The notes beneath the pieces were generated by a model, which was given only the letters and a program-made list of their open reading frames with translations, was not told the origin of the DNA and made no database searches. A stretch of DNA of 64,000 nt from Fodinibacter sp963747405 (GTDB lineage Bacteria; Actinomycetota; Actinomycetes; Actinomycetales; Dermatophilaceae). Of this stretch, positions 8,205-14,809 are shown piece after piece. Positions within the stretch are counted from its first letter, which is position 1. Each line of letters starts with the position of its first letter. The position numbers and the translations under genes are program-made. The stretch lies in NCBI GenBank assembly GCA_963747405.1, contig CAVVFG010000025.1, positions 124,001 through 188,000 on the forward strand. Reading direction: 5' to 3'.

Positions 8205-8528
8205 ATGAGCGACAGCACCATGGAGCCGCTGCCCGACGGCGACGGCAAGCTGGGCAACGCGGAGGGACCGGCCGACTCCGGTGCCGGTGCCGGGATGCCG
8301 GGCGAGCACGACGGCGGCGCGGACGGCGGCGCCGGTGGCGGTGCCGGCACGGGTGGACCCGACGAGGGGCCGGCCGACGCCGGCGCCGGTGAGGCCGGCC
8401 AGCCCGGTGAGCACGACGGCGGTGCCGACGGCGCCGCAGAGGGTCCGGCCGACAGCGGCGCCGACGACCTCGGCACCACGGGTGAGCACGACGGCGGGGC
8501 CGACGGCGGGGCCGACGCCGCGCAGTGA
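8205..8528 (+). CDS. Small protein with three EGPAD...GEHDGGADG repeats; candidate modified peptide
   Basis: 107 residues, ATG at 8205 behind GAGAGGAAGG. The first 19 residues form a non-repetitive leader-like stretch. Three units follow at residues 20-41, 54-76 and 79-101, each EGPAD[SA]GA-x6/7-GEHDGGADG. Outside the units the protein is almost only Gly/Ala/Asp. Each unit has one His (35, 70, 95) in an identical E-H-D-G-G context. No signal peptide or Cys. The stop overlaps the GTG start of the JmjC/cupin_4 oxygenase (GTGA), so the two are made together. The repeated cores, leader-like start and coupled hydroxylase are what a multi-core modified-peptide precursor would look like; this is inference, and a simple acidic low-complexity protein remains possible. 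Confidence 0.75.
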   Translation: MSDSTMEPLPDGDGKLGNAEGPADSGAGAGMPGEHDGGADGGAGGGAGTGGPDEGPADAGAGEAGQPGEHDGGADGAAEGPADSGADDLGTTGEHDGGADGGADAAQ

Positions 8529-9784
8529 CCACCTCAGCGCGCACCCGGCCCGTGGCCCCTCCCGGCTCGGGAGAGGGCCACGGGCTGGCGTCGCTCGTCG
8601 GCCTCGACCGGGCGGCCTTCGCACGGCGGCACTGGGGTCGCCGGCCCCTGCTGACCCGGGCGGCGCAGCGCACGCCCGACCCGGGGCTCTTCGGCCCGGA
8701 TGCCGTCGACGAGCTGCTCGCCCGCCGCGCCCTGCGCACCCCGTTCCTGCGGATGGCCCGCGAAGGCCGCACCCTCGAGCCCTCCACCTTCACTCTCGGC
8801 GGGGGGGTGGGCGCCACGATCGGCGACCAGGTGAGCGAGGACCTCGTGCTGCGCCACTTCGCGCAGGGCGCGACCATCGTGCTGCAGGCGCTGCACCGCA
8901 CCTGGCCGCCGGTGGCCGACGCCGCGCAGGTGCTCGCCGCCGACCTCGGCCACCCGGTGCAGGTGAACGCCTACGTCACCCCGCCGCAGAACCGCGGCTT
9001 CGACGACCACTACGACGTGCACGACGTGTTCGTGCTGCAGGTGAGCGGCGAGAAGCACTGGCAGGTGCGCCCGCCCGTGGTCGAGTCGCCGCTGCGCGAC
9101 CAGCCATGGACCGACAACCGGGATGCCGTGCGCCGCGCCGCGCAGGCCCCGCCCGCCGTCGACGCCGTGCTCTCGCCCGGCGACTGCCTCTACGTGCCGC
9201 GCGGCTGGCTGCACTCGGCCACCGCGCTCGGCGGCACGAGCATCCACCTCACCATGGGCGTTCACGTCTGGACCCGCCGCCAGCTCGCAGAGGACCTGCT
9301 GCGAGCGGCCGGCCGGGTGCTCGACGACGACCCCGAGGTGCGCGCGTCGCTCGAGCTGGGGGTCGACCCGCTCGACCCGGCGGTCGCGCGGGACTCGCTC
9401 CCCGGCATCCGGGCAGCGGTTGCCGCAGCCCTCGACCGGGTCACCGACGAGGAGCTGGCGGCGGCCCTGGCCAGGCGGGTGCGGTCCGCTCAGCGGGCCG
9501 AGCCGATCGGGGCCCTGCGCCAGCACACCGCGACCCACGAGCCCGGCACCACCTGGCGGCCGCGGCGCCACCTCGCCCCGCACTGGGAACCCGAGCGGGC
9601 CGGCGGGGTGAGCAGCCTGGTCACCCGGGTGGCCCGGGTCGAGGTGCCCACCGGCCACCGGGCCGCCGTCGACGAGGTGCTGGCCGGTTCCGCCGACCCC
9701 GCCATCCTGGACCCCTCGGTGCTCCGGTCCCTCTGTCTCGCAGGCCTTCTGGTGCCGGCAGAGGCGCCGCGCCCGGGCGGGTGA
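8525..9784 (+). CDS. JmjC/cupin_4 2-oxoglutarate-dependent protein hydroxylase
   Basis: 419 residues. The double-stranded beta-helix has the iron triad H162-x-D164 in 'DHYDVHDVFVLQVSGEKHW' and H230 in 'SPGDCLYVPRGWLHSA'. This matches the ribosomal-oxygenase class (YcfD/RoxA, NO66, MINA53), whose members hydroxylate Arg or His of ribosomal proteins. The C-terminal ~150 residues would hold the dimerisation/winged-helix region. The GTG start overlaps the stop of the repeat protein. The coupling suggests that the repeat protein, not a ribosomal protein, is the substrate, and its conserved GEHDG His is an attractive target. Neither point is proven by sequence. Confidence 0.9.
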   Translation: MTTSARTRPVAPPGSGEGHGLASLVGLDRAAFARRHWGRRPLLTRAAQRTPDPGLFGPDAVDELLARRALRTPFLRMAREGRTLEPSTFTLGGGVGATIGDQVSEDLVLRHFAQGATIVLQALHRTWPPVADAAQVLAADLGHPVQVNAYVTPPQNRGFDDHYDVHDVFVLQVSGEKHWQVRPPVVESPLRDQPWTDNRDAVRRAAQAPPAVDAVLSPGDCLYVPRGWLHSATALGGTSIHLTMGVHVWTRRQLAEDLLRAAGRVLDDDPEVRASLELGVDPLDPAVARDSLPGIRAAVAAALDRVTDEELAAALARRVRSAQRAEPIGALRQHTATHEPGTTWRPRRHLAPHWEPERAGGVSSLVTRVARVEVPTGHRAAVDEVLAGSADPAILDPSVLRSLCLAGLLVPAEAPRPGG

Positions 9785-9815
9785 CGCCGCCGGCGGCGGG
9801 GTCGGCACCCCCGCC

Positions 9816-10943
9816 TCAGGTCGAGGCGCGCACCACCAGTCGGGTCGGCAGCACGGTCGTGCGCGGCACGGGTTGGCCGGCGATGCGGGCGAGCAGCAGG
9901 TCGGCCATCACCGCGCCCATCTCCTCGACCGGCTGGTGCACCGAGGTGAGGGCGGGGTCGGTGTGCCGGCAGACGGCCGAGTCGTCGAAGCCCACGAGGG
10001 CCACGTCGTCGGGCACCCGCAGGCCGGCCTCGCGCAGCACCCGCAGCGCCCCCACGGCCATCAGGTCGGAGGCGGCGAACACGGCATCCGGCCGCACGCC
10101 GGCGGCGAGCACCTCGCGCATCGCCCGCTCGCCGCTGTCCTCGCTGTAGTCGCCGAAGGCCACGACGAGGCCGTCGGCGTCACGGCCGGCTGCCCGCAGT
10201 GCGTCGCGGGCGCCGGTGAGCCGGTCGCGACCCGAGGCCATGTCCTGCGGGCCGGTGAGCACGGCGACCCGTCGGCGACCGGTCGCCAGCAGGTGCTCGA
10301 GCGCGGCGGCACCCCCCGCGCGGTTGTCGGCGTCGACCAGTACGGCCGGGTCGGTGCCGGCCACCGCGCCACCGCACACGGTGGGCACCCCGCGCCCGTC
10401 GAGGGTGGCCACGAGACCGTCGTGCGCGTGCAGCGAGAGCAGCAGCACCCCGTCGACGTGCTGCTCGGTGAGGTAGGCCGCGACCCGCGCCCGGTCGCGC
10501 TCGGTGCCGGCCATGGTCAGCATCAGCTGGAACTGGGAGGCGCCGAGCCGCTCGCCCACCCCGCGCACGATGGCGCCGAAGTAGGGCTCGCCGAACACCC
10601 GGTCGCCGGGCTCGGACACGACGAGGGCGACGATGTCGGTGCGCCGGGTCACCAGCGAGCGGGCGGCCCGGTTGGGCACGTAGCCCATCGCAGCGACCGC
10701 CTGCTCGACGGCCTCCCGGGCGGCGGCGGACACGTGCGGCGAGCCGTTCACGACCCGCGAGGCGGTGCCCCGCCCGACCCCGGCCCGGCGGGCGACCTCG
10801 TCGATGGTGGGTGGACGCCTGGCTCCCGTGCCGGTGCCGGGTTCCCGGACGGCTCCGACACGGGTGCCAGACGAGATGGGACGGGTTGACCGGGTCGAGA
10901 CCTCGGTGTCCGCAGGCTCCGTGGGAGCGCTCCCATCCTCCAC
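9816..10943 (-). CDS. LacI-family repressor, CebR-like
   Basis: 375 residues. The helix-turn-helix 'TIDEVARRAGVGRGTASRVVNG' lies at residues ~46-67, followed by the LacI hinge and a periplasmic-binding-protein-like sugar domain ('FGEPYFGAIVRGVGERL', 'DGVLLLSLHAHDG', 'ALVGFDDSAVCRHTDPALTSV'). No in-frame ATG or GTG exists between the first GTG (10943) and the helix-turn-helix, so the start is either this GTG or a rarer codon, giving an unusual ~45-residue N-terminal extension. A CebR-type operator palindrome falls on codons 3-7. CebR homologues respond to cello- or other oligosaccharides; no sugar transporter or glycosidase is in the window. Confidence 0.88.
   Translation of the reverse strand: MEDGSAPTEPADTEVSTRSTRPISSGTRVGAVREPGTGTGARRPPTIDEVARRAGVGRGTASRVVNGSPHVSAAAREAVEQAVAAMGYVPNRAARSLVTRRTDIVALVVSEPGDRVFGEPYFGAIVRGVGERLGASQFQLMLTMAGTERDRARVAAYLTEQHVDGVLLLSLHAHDGLVATLDGRGVPTVCGGAVAGTDPAVLVDADNRAGGAAALEHLLATGRRRVAVLTGPQDMASGRDRLTGARDALRAAGRDADGLVVAFGDYSEDSGERAMREVLAAGVRPDAVFAASDLMAVGALRVLREAGLRVPDDVALVGFDDSAVCRHTDPALTSVHQPVEEMGAVMADLLLARIAGQPVPRTTVLPTRLVVRAST
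10922..10935. promoter_or_regulatory. CebR-type operator, 14-bp perfect palindrome
   Basis: TGGGAGCGCTCCCA. This is the published consensus operator of CebR-type LacI regulators of actinobacteria (established knowledge). It overlaps the first codons of the LacI gene as annotated and lies about 100 bases upstream of the divergent alcohol dehydrogenase, so it could control both. Confidence 0.85.
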
Positions 10944-11036
10944 GGAACCATTGTGTGCCCATCATGCCTGCCGGAGTCCAGCGCAGCGGCGGGTCGTGTC
11001 CCAACCGTGACCGGATGCCGGTGGCAGGGTGGGGGC

Positions 11037-12092
11037 GTGCGAGCCCTCACCTACGCCGCGTTCGGCGCGGACCCGGTCGTCGTCACCCTGCCCGACCCCG
11101 TCCCGCCGACCGGGGGTGCGGTGGTGCGGGTGACGGCCAGCGGGCTGTGCCGCAGCGACTGGCACGGGTGGATGGGCCACGACGACGACATCGCCACCTT
11201 CCCGCACGTGCCGGGCCACGAGCTGGCCGGGGTCGTCGAGGCGGTGGCCGACGACGTGGATGCCGGGTGGCTCGGTCGCGCGGTCACCGCCCCCTTCGTC
11301 ATGGCCTGCGGGGTGTGCGCGGTGTGCCGGGCCGGGAACGGGCAGGTGTGCCCGAACCAGCGCCAGCCGGGCTTCACCGACCCGGGCTCGTTCGCCGAGC
11401 TGGTGGTGGTGCACGCCGCCGCAACCAACCTCGTCGCCCTGCCGCAGGGGCTGGATGCCGGTGTGGCAGCCGGCCTCGGCTGCCGGGTCGCGACCGCCTA
11501 CCGGGCCGTGGTCGCGCGGGCGGGGGTGCACGAGGGTGACTCCGTGCTCGTCATCGGGTGTGGGGGCGTGGGCCTGGCCGCTGTCGCCGTCGCGCGCAGC
11601 CGCGGCGCGTTCGTGTGCGCCGTCGACGTCTCGGCGGCGTCGCTGGACCGGGCGCTGTTCCACGGCGCCGACGAGGTGGTCGACGCCTCGATCGGCACCG
11701 ACAAGGTGCTCGCGGCGGTGTCGGCCTGGTCCGGTGGTGGCGTCGGGGTGAGCATCGACGCGGTGGGCTCTGCGCAGGCGTGCCGCACCGGCATCCTCGC
11801 GCTGAGCCGTCGCGGGCGGCACGTGCAGGTGGGCCTGCTGCCGCCGGGTGCCGGCCGGGCCGACGTTCCGATGGAGCGCGTCATCGGCTGGGAGCTCGAC
11901 GTGCTGGGCAGCCACGGGATGGCCGCCGCCGACTACCGGCCGCTGCTCGACGACGTGGCGAGCGGGCGCCTCGACCTGGGCGACCTGCTCGCTCCCGGGG
12001 AGCGACTCGGCCTCGAGGAGGCCGGCGCGGCGCTGGTCGCGATGGGGTCGGCGCCCTCCACCGGAATCGTGCTCGTCGACCCGGCCCGCTGA
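11037..12092 (+). CDS. Zinc-dependent medium-chain alcohol dehydrogenase
   Basis: 351 residues, GTG start at 11037. The catalytic-zinc Cys lies in 'GLCRSDWHGWMGHDDD' and its His/Glu in 'PGHELAG'. The four-Cys structural-zinc loop is 'CGVCAVCRAGNGQVC'. The Rossmann fold begins at 'VLVIGCGGVGLAAVAVARS'. NAD(P)-dependent oxidation of an alcohol is expected; the substrate is unknown. It is divergent from the CebR-like regulator with the operator in between, so sugar-linked control is plausible. The sulfide regulon begins 190 bases downstream. Confidence 0.9.
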   Translation: MRALTYAAFGADPVVVTLPDPVPPTGGAVVRVTASGLCRSDWHGWMGHDDDIATFPHVPGHELAGVVEAVADDVDAGWLGRAVTAPFVMACGVCAVCRAGNGQVCPNQRQPGFTDPGSFAELVVVHAAATNLVALPQGLDAGVAAGLGCRVATAYRAVVARAGVHEGDSVLVIGCGGVGLAAVAVARSRGAFVCAVDVSAASLDRALFHGADEVVDASIGTDKVLAAVSAWSGGGVGVSIDAVGSAQACRTGILALSRRGRHVQVGLLPPGAGRADVPMERVIGWELDVLGSHGMAAADYRPLLDDVASGRLDLGDLLAPGERLGLEEAGAALVAMGSAPSTGIVLVDPAR

Positions 12093-12180
12093 GCCGGTGG
12101 AGTCGAGCCGACCTCTCGGCGGCGCCCGGACAGACCACCCGGCCCGGCGGCCCGGAGGCCGGCTCGACACGTCGAACGCT

Positions 12181-12196
12181 ATACCTCACGGGGTAT
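12181..12196. promoter_or_regulatory. CstR-type operator upstream of the SQR-like gene
   Basis: ATACC-TCACGG-GGTAT, 16 bp, one of four related sites in this region. It lies 90 bases before the flavoprotein start. The right arm runs on into TATCCG, a possible -10 box. A second dyad, GTATC-GTGT-GATAC, lies at 12251-12264, between this site and the ribosome site; its role is unclear. Confidence 0.7.
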
Positions 12197-12286
12197 CCGC
12201 GCAGGCGCTGTGAGCACCACCACAGCCTTCGCCAAACTCATTGCCTATCGGTATCGTGTGATACGCGGGGAGGAAGAGAAACTGAG

Positions 12287-13744
12287 ATGGCTGACGTCGT
12301 CGTTCTCGGTGCCGGCGTCTCGGGCCACACCGCCGCCCTCCACCTCAACCGCCTGCTGCCCTCCGGCAGCACCGTCACCGTGGTGTCCCCCAGCTCGTGG
12401 TGGAACTGGATCCCCAGCAACATCTGGGTCGGCGTGGGTCGGATGGCCAAGGAGTCCGTGGTCTTCCCGCTGGCGCCCGTCTACGCCGCCAAGGGCATCG
12501 CCTTCCACCAGGCCCGGGCCGTGACCATCCTCCCCGAGGGTGACGAGGCGAGCCCCCGAGGTGCCGTCGACATCGTGCACACCAGCCCCGACCGGTCCGG
12601 GGAGCAGGAGCGCATCCGCTACGACTACCTCGTCAACGCCACCGGTCCCCAGCTGCGCTTCGACCTCACCCCCGGCCTCGGCCCCGACGACGGGCACACC
12701 CTGTCGGTGTGCACGGCGGAGCACGCGGTGCAGGCGTCGGCCCGGCTGGCCGAGACCATCGAGCGGCTCCGCGCCGGGGTGCCGCAGACCCTCGTCGTGG
12801 GCATGGGCCACGGCACCTGCACCTGCGAGGGTGCGGCCTTCGAGTACGTCTTCAACGTCGACCACGAGCTGCGCGAGGCCGGTGTGCGCGACCGCGCCCG
12901 CCTGGTCTACCTCACCAACGAGGCCCGGCTCGGCGACTTCGGCGTCGACGGCATGACCTTCGACGACCGCGGCTTCACCACGTCGTCGGAGCTGTGGACC
13001 TCCAGCCTGTACCGCGAGCGCGGCGTCGAGGCGATCGTCGGGGCGCACGTGCACCGGGTCGACCCGGGCGTGATCTCCTTCGAGACCCTCGACGGCGTGC
13101 GCCAGGAGCTCGAGTTCGACTTCGCGATGCTGATGCCACCGTTCGGCGGGGTGCCCATGCGGGCCATCGGCCGCGACGGGGCCGACATCACCTCGCAGCT
13201 GTTCGCGCCGAGCGGCTTCATGCGCGTGGATGCCGACTACTTCCCCAAGCCGTACGAGATGTGGCGCGGGGCCGACTGGCCGAGCACCTACCAGGCCCTG
13301 GGCCACCCGCGGATCTTCGCGGTCGGCATCGCGTTCGCCCCACCGCACCAGATCTCGCGCCCGCGGGTCAGCCCCACCGGCACCGTCATCACCCCCTCGG
13401 CCCCCCGAACCGGGATGCCGTCGGGAGTCATGGGCAAGACCGCGGCACTGACGATCGCCGACCGGGTCAAGCACGGCGACGACCGCCCACCCTTCGTGGC
13501 CTCGATGGCGAAGATGGGCGCCGCCACCGTCGCGTCCGCCGGGGCGGGCCTGCGCCGGGGGTCCGCGGCCGCGCTGACCATGCTGCCGGTGGTGCCCGAC
13601 TACAGCGTCTACCCCACCGGCCGCGACCTCGCCGACACCCGCGCCGAGATCGGGCTGAGCGGCCACTGGGTCAAGCTGCTGATGCACCACCTGTTCATGT
13701 ACAAGGCGCAGGGCCGCCCCGGCTGGCACCTGATCCCGGAGTGA
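12287..13744 (+). CDS. Sulfide:quinone oxidoreductase-like FAD flavoprotein
   Basis: 485 residues, ATG at 12287 after GGGGAGGAAGAG. N-terminal FAD-binding 'VVVLGAGVSGHTAALHL', then 'WNWIPSNIWVGVG' typical of the SQR/FCSD family. Candidate redox Cys residues occur in 'LSVCTAEHA' (~142) and 'GHGTCTCEG' (~177-179). The C-terminal region has 'LMHHLFMYKAQGRPGW', an amphipathic segment that would sit on the membrane as in SQR. SQR oxidises sulfide to persulfide/polysulfide and reduces quinone. The CstR-type operator upstream and the nearby persulfide-handling genes support a sulfide role; a related disulfide or quinone reductase is the alternative. Confidence 0.85.
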   Translation: MADVVVLGAGVSGHTAALHLNRLLPSGSTVTVVSPSSWWNWIPSNIWVGVGRMAKESVVFPLAPVYAAKGIAFHQARAVTILPEGDEASPRGAVDIVHTSPDRSGEQERIRYDYLVNATGPQLRFDLTPGLGPDDGHTLSVCTAEHAVQASARLAETIERLRAGVPQTLVVGMGHGTCTCEGAAFEYVFNVDHELREAGVRDRARLVYLTNEARLGDFGVDGMTFDDRGFTTSSELWTSSLYRERGVEAIVGAHVHRVDPGVISFETLDGVRQELEFDFAMLMPPFGGVPMRAIGRDGADITSQLFAPSGFMRVDADYFPKPYEMWRGADWPSTYQALGHPRIFAVGIAFAPPHQISRPRVSPTGTVITPSAPRTGMPSGVMGKTAALTIADRVKHGDDRPPFVASMAKMGAATVASAGAGLRRGSAAALTMLPVVPDYSVYPTGRDLADTRAEIGLSGHWVKLLMHHLFMYKAQGRPGWHLIPE

Positions 13745-13749
13745 GCGAC

Positions 13750-13908
13750 ATGAGCCACGAGACGTTCAGCCCCACCCTCGACCTCGGCACCTCACCGGTG
13801 CCCACCGGGCGCACGCTGCGCAGGCGGCAGAGCCTGCCCGTGCAGGCGTACCGCTTCGTCGCGTTCGGGGTGCGGCTCGCGCGGATGGTGCTCAAGCGGC
13901 ACCGCTGA
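13750..13908 (+). CDS. Small basic hypothetical protein in SQR operon
   Basis: 52 residues. ATG at 13750 with GGAG at 13738; an in-frame GTG at 13741 overlaps the SQR stop but leaves no room for a ribosome site. The N-terminal half is polar; the C-terminal half contains 'VQAYRFVAFGVRLARMVLKRHR'-like amphipathic, Arg-rich sequence that could lie on the membrane surface. Found five bases after the SQR-like gene, so probably co-transcribed. Family not recognised; it could help anchor or stabilise the flavoprotein. Confidence 0.65.
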   Translation: MSHETFSPTLDLGTSPVPTGRTLRRRQSLPVQAYRFVAFGVRLARMVLKRHR

Positions 13909-13942
13909 GCCGGGCCGAACTGCGGTGCGCCACACTGGGGCG

Positions 13943-14572
13943 ATGGGCGTGCGCCGCTGGTGGGACGAGCAGGTCGTGCCGCGCCTCACCGACTGCGGGC
14001 TGAACGACGCGACGGCCGGCAGCTGGCGCACCACCGTCTGCGGCGGCGCCACCGGCGAGGTGCTCGAGATCGGCTTCGGCTCCGGGCGCAACCTGCCCTA
14101 CTACCCCGGCGAGGTGAGCCGGGTGCTGGCCGTCGAGCCGGCCGAGCTGTCCTGGCGGCGCGCCCAGGCGCGCGTCACGGCATCCGCGATACCGGTGGAG
14201 CGGGTCGGGCTCGACGGCGCCCGTCTGCCGGTGCCCGGCGCGAGCGTCGACACCGTGGTGTCGACCTGGACGATGTGCACCGTGCCCGAGATCGAGCGGG
14301 CCCTCGGCGAGGCGCACCGCGTGCTGCGGCCGGGAGGGTCGCTGCGCTTCGTCGAGCACTCCCTGGCGCCCGACGAGCGCACCGCCCGCCGGCAGCGGCG
14401 GATCCAGCCGTACTGGGGCCCGCTCGCCGGTGGCTGCCACGTCGACCGCGACATCGCGGCCCTCGTGGCTGGTGCCGGGTTCGACGTCGAGCTGTCCTAC
14501 GCGGGCTTCATCGGCGGCGGGCTGGCCACACCGTGGCTGTGGTTCGTCTCCGGTGCGGCCACCCCGGCCTGA
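13943..14572 (+). CDS. Class I SAM-dependent methyltransferase
   Basis: 209 residues, ATG at 13943. SAM-binding motif I is 'EVLEIGFGSGRNLPYY' and the acidic loop after it is 'VLAVEPAELS'. Motif post-I 'VDTVVSTWTMCTVPEI' and 'LRPGGSLRFVEHSLAPDE' match the UbiE/phosphatidylethanolamine-methyltransferase-like group. The C-terminal part has 'GGCHVDRDIAALVAGAGF'. It follows the SQR-like gene and small ORF by 34 bases and may belong to the same transcript. Members of this group methylate thiols, quinones or lipids; methylation of a sulfur compound would suit the context but is guesswork. Confidence 0.85.
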   Translation: MGVRRWWDEQVVPRLTDCGLNDATAGSWRTTVCGGATGEVLEIGFGSGRNLPYYPGEVSRVLAVEPAELSWRRAQARVTASAIPVERVGLDGARLPVPGASVDTVVSTWTMCTVPEIERALGEAHRVLRPGGSLRFVEHSLAPDERTARRQRRIQPYWGPLAGGCHVDRDIAALVAGAGFDVELSYAGFIGGGLATPWLWFVSGAATPA

Positions 14573-14581
14573 CCCGACCGG

Positions 14582-14743
14582 TCAGCGCCCGAAGAGCTTG
14601 CCGAGGAAGCCTGTGCTGGGCTCGCTCTCGTGGCCTTGGCAGCGCGCGCCGGAGGGCACGCCGCGCATCACGCTGTCGACGTGCTGGCCGCAGCCGGCCC
14701 AGGTCGTCTTGCCGCACTTGCGGCAGGTCACTGCTCGGCACAT
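14582..14743 (-). CDS. Small CxxC zinc-ribbon protein
   Basis: 53 residues, ATG at 14741-14743 with AGGAG upstream on the minus strand. Sequence shows a zinc-ribbon-like pattern: TCRKCGKTTWAGCGQHVDSV then ARCQGH. This short 'CGKTTWAGCGQHVD' family is widespread in bacteria and fungi, with no assigned function. It is divergent from the CoA-disulfide reductase-rhodanese gene and shares its CstR-type operator, which places it in the persulfide regulon. A thiol-based zinc site that reacts with persulfides is a reasonable hypothesis. Confidence 0.85.
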   Translation of the reverse strand: MCRAVTCRKCGKTTWAGCGQHVDSVMRGVPSGARCQGHESEPSTGFLGKLFGR

Positions 14744-14783
14744 ACCGGAAACTCCTCGTGGTGGGGGTCGATGTCGCAGCAGC

Positions 14784-14799
14784 ATACCCCACGGGGTAT
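14784..14799. promoter_or_regulatory. CstR-type operator and divergent promoter core
   Basis: ATACCCC-AC-GGGGTAT, perfect 7-bp arms. The right arm continues as TATTCT (14797-14802) and the left arm, read on the minus strand, as TATGCT. Both are good -10 boxes, so one bound repressor would cover both divergent promoters. The plus -10 ends 7 bases before the ATG at 14810, suggesting a leaderless mRNA. Confidence 0.82.
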
Positions 14800-14809
14800 T
14801 CTGGGCGCC

